Virus record (IMG/VR): IMGVR_UViG_3300003937_000059
Span: 1 to 58,311 of that record
Reading direction: 5' to 3' (one strand)
DNA length: 58,311 bases
Source: a virus
Shown here: positions 51,234 to 58,311 of the stretch, one piece after another
How positions within the stretch are numbered: the first letter of the stretch is position 1
Layout: the number at the start of each line of letters is the position of its first letter
Notes under the pieces: generated by a model
The model's database searches: none
What the model saw: only the letters and a program-made list of their open reading frames with translations
Told to the model about the DNA's origin: nothing
Translations under genes and position numbers: made by a program

Positions 51234-54010
51234 TGAAAGAATATTTTGAAGAGAAAGAAAGACGAGGATTACCTGGTGGACCTAATGAAATGTTTACCTA
51301 TGTAACTGGTGTGTTTAGTTCTAATGCACCTATGAGTGATATATTTCAAGCCCCTTCTGATATAGAAGGAGATGGTATGTTTGCAGGAAGATCTTTTAAA
51401 CAGGGTGAGCTAATAGGTTTAGCACATAAAGGTGGACAACCTGTTACTCAGTTAGGTAAGATGCATAATCATAATGAAGAATCACCAACTATGATGAGTA
51501 AAAAGGTAGGTGATCAAAGATTTGTATATGCATTGAAAGATTTAAAAGAAGGAGAAGAACTTACTACTAACTATAGAATGCAACCTGAGTTAGAACAACC
51601 AGAACAATTTCAACAAGGAGGTACAATAACACAAGCACCTAGCATGCTTGATAATTTTAAAAGTGACATAAGATCATTTGTTAGATATCCTTTTGCAACT
51701 ATTAAAGAAAAATTTAATACTGGAAATGTACCATATAATTTTGATAAGGGTATAGATGCTGGACAAGTTGAAAAAGATTCTTTTACAAGTGCAATAGATT
51801 TTTTTAATCCAATTAATGCTGCGTATAAATCAGCTGATAGTTTAGATAGTGGTGATTATAGTAACGCAGCACTAAATGCATTAAGTATAATACCTTTTGC
51901 TAAACCCCTCAAAGCAATTAAAGGTGTAACTCCTCTCCAGGCTAAGTTGGCAGCTAAAACAATAAACAAAGGTTCCAAAGCAAGTCAGTTACAAGACGGT
52001 GGTGACCCAGAAAGATCTAAAGGAATTAATGATATAGATTATTCAAAATATAATGTAAGAGTTATACAATATCCTTATGGAAGTAAAAAGTTTAGTCCTG
52101 GACATATTGAAGCTGTACTAATTAATACTGATACAGGTGATCAAGTAAATGTAATACCTGGTACTAAGTTAGTTGGCCGTGTAAATAGATGGTCAACTGG
52201 TTCAGGAAATAAACGTGTTAGTGAAAGAGATTATAAAGGAAAAGATGACGTAAGAGTTTTAGATTTAGATTTATCTGATGATGAAATAAAAGGTTTTATA
52301 AATCAAGCACAATTATTTGAAGGTACTGAAAGAAGTTCTATTCATGATGATGTAAGATTGATGCCAGCCAAACTTCCTATATCATTGGAGGATGAAAGTA
52401 TATATAATTATGACTTTTTAGATTCTAATTGTGCTACTGGGGTATGTTTAGCTTTAGGTATGGATCCTAATTCACCAGAAAATAGTAGAGGGGGTATTAC
52501 TGATCCTAATTTTGTTATGGATAATATTTTAGAAAATTATAGTGATAAAATAGTTCCAGGAAGTGTAAAAGGAAAAAGGACAAGTAGATTTGAGGGGTTA
52601 ACAAAATTAGTAAAAGAAGAAGCAAAAGTAGATCTTAATGCTACTACTATTAATCTTCTTACAAATTATTTAGATGGTTTAGATAGAGATGAAATAAATG
52701 ATGTAGTAGAAACAGTATTACATAATCCTACAGCAATAGAAGCAATAAAAGATAAGGGTATTGGTGACATAACAGATCAAACATTAAAAGATCTTGATAC
52801 AGTTATATCTGGCTTCCTTCCTTTTGGTGATGAGCCCAGTGAACGCAGACAGAATAGAGCAGCAAAAAGATTACGTCAGGTAGGTTCTGATGCAAAAGAG
52901 ATATATAATATCCTTCCAGATGGAACAATACCAGCTGCATTAAAAACAGTAATTTATGAAAGAGATAAGTGGGCACCTGAGCTTTTAGATATGGCTAAAG
53001 ATAAAGCAAATAGATTTGCAATTGAAAAATTAGGTATAGATGTTCCTAATATAGACATCTCTATGGAAGGTATTAAAAATATACCAAATTACTGGAAAGA
53101 CAAATTAGGTTTTCAAGAAGGTGGTGATGTAAATGCAATTCAGAGGTCAAATCCTAAAACCAGTTTTCTTTCTGATCTAGAAAAATTAATTAATGCATCT
53201 TTAGATAATGTAAATGATAGAGCTCAAGCTTTTGCTGAGAATCCTGGTGAAGAAAATAGTATTGATAATATGAGACATGCTGCAGGAGGTAGATATGCAG
53301 CAGAAGCAATACAACAAAAAGTTAAAGATATACCTTATGTTGGTGGACTATTAGATTCTGTTGGTGTAGACAAAGCAGCTGGTTTTATAGGTTCAAATCT
53401 ATTAGGTGTAGGACATGAGTTAAGAACTATATTTGGCGGAGATGAAAGACCATTCTTAGCAAAGCTTCTAGAAATGGGAGAAGACACATTTAATAATTAT
53501 GTTGGATCAATTGTTGGATCATTAAATATAGATGATTCTAAAAAAGATGAGGTTATAAAATACCTTTCATATAACAATCTTTTGCCAGACGGGTATGTAA
53601 GAACTAAACAAGGAGAAACAGAAGGTCTTTCAGAAAACGTATACTTTAAAGATAAAGATGGAAATGTAAAAGGACCTGAATATAAAAAAGGTGGATCAGT
53701 TAGCTGGCAATGGAAAGGTAAAACTTATTCAGGCACACTTATTCCTAGCATGGAAAATGAAAAGAACAGATATGCTAGAACTGAGAACGGTAAAATTAAA
53801 ACATTACCTAAAGGTCAAGATGGTGGAAGTATGAGTAATCCACATGCTATTTATAAACATTATATAAATGGTAATTTCAAAACAAAACAAGAAGAAATAA
53901 TTGGTCAAAAAGTATATGATAAACTTAATAGAGTTTATTATAGAGATGCTAAAGCTATGAATATGAGTCCTGCTAATTACATTATGACTTATGTTGCAGG
54001 CAATTCTTAA
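51233..54010 (+). CDS. Modular cargo-like protein: SET and permuted papain domains
   Basis: 925 residues. Residues 30-117 read as a SET domain: GDGMFAGRSFKQGELIG (47-62 region), MHNHNEESPT (77-86) and ALKDLKEGEELTTNYR (100-115). Residues about 265-440 fit a permuted papain-like (LRAT/NlpC type) fold with GHIEAVLI (His291) before SNCATGVC (Cys400). Other segments are helical, one Gly-rich and amphipathic (about 695-765). The sites FQQGG (126-130), LQDGG (253-257), FQEGG (627-631), YKKGG (817-821) and GQDGG (861-865) stand between these parts. It overlaps the muzzle stop (TAATG) and probably is an injected virion protein. Methyltransferase and protease activity are unproved. Confidence 0.75.
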   Translation: MKEYFEEKERRGLPGGPNEMFTYVTGVFSSNAPMSDIFQAPSDIEGDGMFAGRSFKQGELIGLAHKGGQPVTQLGKMHNHNEESPTMMSKKVGDQRFVYALKDLKEGEELTTNYRMQPELEQPEQFQQGGTITQAPSMLDNFKSDIRSFVRYPFATIKEKFNTGNVPYNFDKGIDAGQVEKDSFTSAIDFFNPINAAYKSADSLDSGDYSNAALNALSIIPFAKPLKAIKGVTPLQAKLAAKTINKGSKASQLQDGGDPERSKGINDIDYSKYNVRVIQYPYGSKKFSPGHIEAVLINTDTGDQVNVIPGTKLVGRVNRWSTGSGNKRVSERDYKGKDDVRVLDLDLSDDEIKGFINQAQLFEGTERSSIHDDVRLMPAKLPISLEDESIYNYDFLDSNCATGVCLALGMDPNSPENSRGGITDPNFVMDNILENYSDKIVPGSVKGKRTSRFEGLTKLVKEEAKVDLNATTINLLTNYLDGLDRDEINDVVETVLHNPTAIEAIKDKGIGDITDQTLKDLDTVISGFLPFGDEPSERRQNRAAKRLRQVGSDAKEIYNILPDGTIPAALKTVIYERDKWAPELLDMAKDKANRFAIEKLGIDVPNIDISMEGIKNIPNYWKDKLGFQEGGDVNAIQRSNPKTSFLSDLEKLINASLDNVNDRAQAFAENPGEENSIDNMRHAAGGRYAAEAIQQKVKDIPYVGGLLDSVGVDKAAGFIGSNLLGVGHELRTIFGGDERPFLAKLLEMGEDTFNNYVGSIVGSLNIDDSKKDEVIKYLSYNNLLPDGYVRTKQGETEGLSENVYFKDKDGNVKGPEYKKGGSVSWQWKGKTYSGTLIPSMENEKNRYARTENGKIKTLPKGQDGGSMSNPHAIYKHYINGNFKTKQEEIIGQKVYDKLNRVYYRDAKAMNMSPANYIMTYVAGNS

Positions 54011-54040
54011 ACCTAAAAGATTAGTGATTCTCCCTAATTA

Positions 54041-54052
54041 TTTGTATATTAA
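54041..54052 (+). promoter_or_regulatory. Late promoter-like motif
   Basis: TTTGTATATTAA, 11 of 12 bases, 19 nt ahead of the 54071 start, in a 60-nt gap. Confidence 0.5.
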
Positions 54053-54070
54053 TATTATAATATAATCATC

Positions 54071-57000
54071 ATGCAATTAAACAAAAAAAGTTTAAAACAA
54101 CAAGGAGGACAAATGATTCCAACGCAACCTGGTATGCAAAATAATCAGCAACCGGATCCTATGATTCAGAAAGTTACTATGATGATTAGTGAGTCAGTTA
54201 AACAAGGAAAAGATATAGTTGATGTAGTAACAGAACTTTCTACACAAGAAATAGATCAACAAGTTATAGCTCAAGCACTTATGATGGGTGGTATGGAAGA
54301 AGTCCAAATACAACAGGTCTTTCAAGAAGTTGTTAAAAGAATGCAACCTGAACTTGCTACTCCTGCACAAGTAAATCAAAATCCTCAAGAGCTAGCAAGA
54401 AATGAATCAGTAGAAAGTGAAATGGATCCTGTTGATCTTAATGTAGATGTAATAGATGAGTATGCTAAATCAGGCATAGAAATTAAAAAAGAAAATAGAG
54501 GTAAGTTTACTAAATGGGCTAAGGCACGTGGTATGGGTGTACAAGAAGCTGCTAGAAAGGTTTTAGCTAATAAAGAGAAGTATTCTACCGAAGTAGTAAA
54601 AATGGCTAATTTTGCACGTAATGCTGCTAAGTTTAAAAAACAAGAAGGTGGTGAGGAAATAGATATGACTACTCAACTTAATTTGACCCTAGAAGATTTA
54701 AGAGGTTCAGATTTTTATACTGGTTTGGAAGATCCAGAACGTGTTCAAGCTATAATAGATAATGTTTTAGTACCAATTAATACTGGAGCATATAGCCGTG
54801 ATATGAACGGTGTTGGTAAATTTGATGCATATAGAAGAGCAGGTTTAAAAAAATTAAAAGAGCAAGCACCCCAAATGCAATATGGTGGTATGGGAACAAT
54901 TGCAGACCCAAACCCAACGTATAAGATTGATAAGAATTATAATTATGATGTTATAAATGCTAAGCCATTTTACATTAACCCAGTTGCATTTGAAGATGGA
55001 GATGTCAACTATGCTAATATTTTTAATACTCTACGTACTGGATATGAAGATATGTTTAGTGGCAAAGATCTAAATAAAGATGGTGTTAAAGATGGAACAT
55101 TCAGAGATTGGCAGGCAAAAAAAGATATAAATAGATCTAATAAATTTAAAGATGCAGAGTATTCAATAAAGAATATGGATGAATTTTTATCTGAAGATAA
55201 TATGGCTGCAATGCAAAAGTATGTAGACTTACTAAAGTCATCAGAAAATGCAAATGAAATTGCTTCTAATATTGATGTAGGTAATTTTAATGAGACAGTT
55301 ACAGGTGGAGGGCTTGGCACTGAAAGAATGATTAGTAACTTACAAAAAGATTTCAAAGACTGGGCAGCTACTCAAAAAGAAAATTTAGGTAATGTAGGTA
55401 ATGCAACATTAGAAGCATTACAAAAAATGTTTCCACAAAAACAAGATGGAGGTGCTATGTTTCCACAACAAGATAGTTCTGATATCTTTGATTTTAATGT
55501 ACCTTTTTTAGATTACAGCACATCTGTGCAAATGGTAGAAGATGAAGAATTCAGACAAAGAAATCCATTAGTAGGTCCAACACCAGCACAACAACAGAAC
55601 CAAGCAACGTTAGATTCTTTAAATGAACAGAATCAACAAGGAATGCAAGAAAAGGCTCAAGCTGAAGCTCAAGCTGCTTTTGATGAAATTACACCACCAG
55701 AAATAAATATAAATACTGGAGGAATAGAAGGAGCTTATAATAGATTTAGGGATAGTAACTTTATGAGAGGTTTTGAAGATGTAAGTGACGTAGCTGTTCA
55801 GTTAGCTCCAGAATTAACTAAGTTTGCTAAAAGAGATGATATTTTTGATGCACAGGTAGATAATAGAATGGGTGCAATAGCAGATGAAAGATTTAATACA
55901 TACACACAACCATTTAATTATAAAGGTACTACTGATATAAACACAGGAAGAACTGGTGCTGACTCAGACTATGTAACTGGTTTATATATGAATTCAGTAT
56001 CTGAATATGGTGGTGAGAAAGGAGAAGCAGCTTATCTAGCTAATAGAGATAAAGTTATAAAAAGAGAAATGGCTAAAGCCCAAGATGGCGGGAGTCTTAC
56101 TAGTGAAAGTGTAAAAGATAGTGCATCAGCTCGTGCTTATTATAATTACATTAAAAACTTATATAATACAGAAGAAACAAGAGTTAATGAAGTAAGAGAT
56201 AATATACTAGGTACATCAGAATTTTTGGATCAAGCAGATGATAGGATGTTTTTAAGTCCAAGTGAGGGAGGAATGTCTGATGAAGATTACCAATTATACA
56301 GAGACTTTCAACTAGCAACTAGCCGAAAAGAAATGATGAGTGCATATGAGAAGTTACCTCAAATGATAAAGGATGCATTACCAAAAACTAGAGCAGGTAG
56401 TGATACACCTTATAGTACACTTGGTACTACTGGTAGTAACGATGATGAATTATATTGTACTCCATATGGTTGTTTTGCATACCAACAAGCAGGAGCATAT
56501 GATATGCCAACTTTGGGTGGTAATTATAGTTTAACTGAAAAAGCTTATGGCTCTAAGTTTCCTGGTGCAGGTTCAATACCATTTGAGTTAATTAGTGATG
56601 ATGAGGCAGAATTAGGTGATATGGTATCTATGTATAGCTACGCACCAACTACATATAGAGGAAAGCATAGTAATAGAGAATCTTGGAGACCTCATCATAC
56701 AGGTATTTATTCTGGTCCTGGAGAAGAAACAACTTCTGGTACTTATGATGAAGATGGTATGCCTGTGATGCAACCAACATTTAACGCATATCAAGCAGAT
56801 AGTGGAACTAGATTAGATTTTAATGAAGGTAATTTTCCAATGGTAGATGGGCCATATGATCAAAATGATCCAAATGCAATAAGAGGAGAAGATCCACAAT
56901 TTTTAAGATATGTTGGACAACTACCTAAGATACAAACTCAGTTAGATGAAGCTAGGAATTTACTTAAGCAATACAACATTCCTGCAGCTTCTGTTATTGA

Positions 57001-57178
57001 GTCACAACCAATACAATCAGTATCTTCAGATGTTGAAGGATATCCGTTAAACTTTGTTTCAGGTTTAGATTTAGGACAAACTGGAACCAGAAGACAAGAG
57101 GGTGGTGAGACTGTTAATGTTGACTCATCAATATTAGCAAAATTAATTGCAGCGGGAGCTGATATAGAAATGTTATAA
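54071..57178 (+). CDS. Large Gln-rich cargo-like protein with NlpC/P60-type domain
   Basis: 1035 residues. The start MQLNKKSLKQQGGQMIPTQP is Gln-rich. A Lys-rich helical part (130-190) and a mixed region follow. Residues about 785-885 look like an NlpC/P60 peptidase: YCTPYGCFAYQ (Cys796, Cys801), a GDMV motif (849-852) and PHHTGIYSG with His875/His876, in the usual Cys...His order. Q-x-G-G-type sites are at 9-13, 190-194, 269-273 (MQYGG), 457-461, 670-674 and 1008-1012. It may be ejected into the host, cutting peptidoglycan or processing neighbours. The peptidase call rests on motifs and spacing. Confidence 0.75.
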   Translation: MQLNKKSLKQQGGQMIPTQPGMQNNQQPDPMIQKVTMMISESVKQGKDIVDVVTELSTQEIDQQVIAQALMMGGMEEVQIQQVFQEVVKRMQPELATPAQVNQNPQELARNESVESEMDPVDLNVDVIDEYAKSGIEIKKENRGKFTKWAKARGMGVQEAARKVLANKEKYSTEVVKMANFARNAAKFKKQEGGEEIDMTTQLNLTLEDLRGSDFYTGLEDPERVQAIIDNVLVPINTGAYSRDMNGVGKFDAYRRAGLKKLKEQAPQMQYGGMGTIADPNPTYKIDKNYNYDVINAKPFYINPVAFEDGDVNYANIFNTLRTGYEDMFSGKDLNKDGVKDGTFRDWQAKKDINRSNKFKDAEYSIKNMDEFLSEDNMAAMQKYVDLLKSSENANEIASNIDVGNFNETVTGGGLGTERMISNLQKDFKDWAATQKENLGNVGNATLEALQKMFPQKQDGGAMFPQQDSSDIFDFNVPFLDYSTSVQMVEDEEFRQRNPLVGPTPAQQQNQATLDSLNEQNQQGMQEKAQAEAQAAFDEITPPEININTGGIEGAYNRFRDSNFMRGFEDVSDVAVQLAPELTKFAKRDDIFDAQVDNRMGAIADERFNTYTQPFNYKGTTDINTGRTGADSDYVTGLYMNSVSEYGGEKGEAAYLANRDKVIKREMAKAQDGGSLTSESVKDSASARAYYNYIKNLYNTEETRVNEVRDNILGTSEFLDQADDRMFLSPSEGGMSDEDYQLYRDFQLATSRKEMMSAYEKLPQMIKDALPKTRAGSDTPYSTLGTTGSNDDELYCTPYGCFAYQQAGAYDMPTLGGNYSLTEKAYGSKFPGAGSIPFELISDDEAELGDMVSMYSYAPTTYRGKHSNRESWRPHHTGIYSGPGEETTSGTYDEDGMPVMQPTFNAYQADSGTRLDFNEGNFPMVDGPYDQNDPNAIRGEDPQFLRYVGQLPKIQTQLDEARNLLKQYNIPAASVIESQPIQSVSSDVEGYPLNFVSGLDLGQTGTRRQEGGETVNVDSSILAKLIAAGADIEML

Positions 57179-57180
57179 TT

Positions 57181-58311
57181 ATGGCAAAAATAAAACTAAA
57201 AGGTAAATTACCTAAAGGATTTAAATTAGTAAACGGTAAAGTTGTAGAAGACAAATTTATGCGTACTGGTGGTGATATGTATACTACTGGTGATCAAGCT
57301 GATTATGGTTTGGTTTCAGTTCCACAGGAATACTATGGAGAAACTAGTTTTAATAATACACGTGATGAGAACGTTAGATATAGTTTATCTAGTGTACCTA
57401 GAGAAAATGCAAACGTAGAAGCAGAACGTGGAGAAACAGTCCTAACAGATTTGTCAGGTGATGGTATGTTTGGTTTATATGATATAGGGGGTAAAAGACA
57501 CTCTAAAGGGGGAACACCTATGTTTTTACCTGAGCAATCATTTATTTTTTCTGATACAGCAAAGATGAAATTTGATAGAGATGAGATGGCAGAGTTTGGT
57601 ATTGAAAGTAAAAAGAAAAAAACACCAGCTGCAATTTCAAAGAAGTTTGATATTAATGATTTTTATGCTGAATTAGATTCTCAATATGCTGATGACATAT
57701 CATCAAGAAGTGCAGAGCTTATGTTAAAGAAAAATATGATGGATTTATCTAAATTAGGATTCATGCAAGAAAATAAAAAGAATTTTGAAGAAGGTGTACC
57801 TTTAATAGCACATCCTTTTTTATTGAGTGTGGGAGTAGACCCTTTAGAGTTTACAGCAAAAATAGAAAATATATCTCAACAACAAGCACAACAAAATACA
57901 ATTGACGCTATGCCTCCAGGAGAACAAGAAAAACTTATGATGCTTCAAGCAATGTTACAACAAGCTGAAGCAATGCCAGTACAACCTCAACAGCCAAACC
58001 CTGCTGACCAAATGCAACTAGCACAGGCAGACATGGATATGATGCAAACAGCAGCATATGGAGGACCAAAAGGAGAAGATGTATATTTAGCAAGAAGAGA
58101 TGCTGCCATCAAAGAATCTATGAAGAAAGCTCAACAGGGCGGTGTTCCTGGACAACAAATACCGGGTATGCCTACAAAATCACAATTAGATGCTATTACA
58201 GGAGCTAATAAAATACCTTTTGTACCAAACACTCCACAATATAATTATCTATCTTCATTGCCTAGTCAATCAGTAGATTTTCAATTACCAAATTTTGATC
58301 AAAAATCTACA
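57181..58311 (+). CDS. Conserved crAss-like cargo/structural protein, 3' end off the window
   Basis: The frame opens at ATG 57181, two bases after the previous stop, and runs 377 codons to the window edge. It begins MAKIKLKGKLPKGFKLVNGK and includes ENANVEAERGETVLTDLSGD (about 76-95) followed by GGKRHSKGGTPMFLPEQSFI (about 103-122), a signature I recall from a large conserved crAss-like virion protein. A Gln-rich region (about 232-285) resembles the previous protein. RTGG (28-31), AYGGP (292-296) and AQQGG (317-321) continue the G-G pattern. In relatives this block leads on to giant RNA-polymerase-type proteins, which would lie outside the window. Confidence 0.72.
   Translation, partial: MAKIKLKGKLPKGFKLVNGKVVEDKFMRTGGDMYTTGDQADYGLVSVPQEYYGETSFNNTRDENVRYSLSSVPRENANVEAERGETVLTDLSGDGMFGLYDIGGKRHSKGGTPMFLPEQSFIFSDTAKMKFDRDEMAEFGIESKKKKTPAAISKKFDINDFYAELDSQYADDISSRSAELMLKKNMMDLSKLGFMQENKKNFEEGVPLIAHPFLLSVGVDPLEFTAKIENISQQQAQQNTIDAMPPGEQEKLMMLQAMLQQAEAMPVQPQQPNPADQMQLAQADMDMMQTAAYGGPKGEDVYLARRDAAIKESMKKAQQGGVPGQQIPGMPTKSQLDAITGANKIPFVPNTPQYNYLSSLPSQSVDFQLPNFDQKST

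Overview
The window is one contiguous stretch of a double-stranded DNA bacteriophage genome, AT-rich and densely coded. The gene set and order are those of a crAss-like phage (order Crassvirales), probably infecting a Bacteroidota/Flavobacteria-type host. This rests on the sequences themselves and recalled family features, not on a database search: a TerL with a KKRQ-type ATPase site, a roughly 900-residue portal, a scaffold-like acidic protein, a 539-residue capsid protein, an IHF/HU-like subunit, a PD-(D/E)XK nuclease, a calcineurin-like phosphoesterase, two ring-type tail proteins and a very long muzzle/stabilization protein, followed by giant cargo-type proteins. Starts lack Shine-Dalgarno sites and sit behind A/T-rich leaders, as in Bacteroidota. 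No tRNA, CRISPR array, transposase or integrase was found.

Layout. (1) 1-1168, leftward: a partial gene running off the left edge and a uracil-DNA glycosylase. (2) 1204-1790: a short rightward pair, converging on the next block. (3) 10030-1782, leftward, early/replication block: SF2 helicase, HNH nuclease, zinc-ribbon protein, probable SSB-like protein, HTH protein, possible NinB-like protein, a secreted double-psi beta-barrel protein, a secreted DUF4846 protein, a small lipoprotein, small membrane proteins and many unknowns. Its longer intergenic gaps hold branched stem structures, and several share short repeats. (4) 10031-10518: a 488-nt divergent control region. (5) 10519-16392, rightward: three tiny very basic proteins, a lipoprotein/TM peptide, a disrupted peptidoglycan amidase, IHF, nuclease and a GroES-like co-chaperonin. 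(6) 16385-28813: packaging and head genes (TerL, portal, scaffold, capsid) and structural proteins. (7) 28829-41255: fibres and adhesins, including a 1500-residue repeat fibre, a collagen-like protein and a von Willebrand A (vWA) protein, with a nucleotidyltransferase-like gene among them. (8) 41366-51233: phosphoesterase, ring proteins, muzzle. (9) 51233-58311: three large Gln-rich proteins, the last cut by the right edge.

How it fits together. The leftward block should prepare the cell and replicate DNA. The rightward block builds, fills and decorates a podovirus-like particle. Strong hairpin terminators and a recurring TTTGTATATTAT-like motif divide the late block into transcription units.

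The most unusual part is the right end. The 925-residue protein has a SET-like domain and a permuted papain-like (His then Cys) domain. The 1035-residue protein has an NlpC/P60-type Cys...His domain. Both, and the partial third protein, are punctuated by a recurring Q-x-G-G motif at apparent domain borders. This looks like a set of virion polyproteins with built-in or neighbouring papain-fold peptidases; that reading is inference. Other points are a vWA plus Cys-rich insertion in the muzzle protein, a frameshift after the 110-residue protein at 28365, and an amidase that has lost part of its core.
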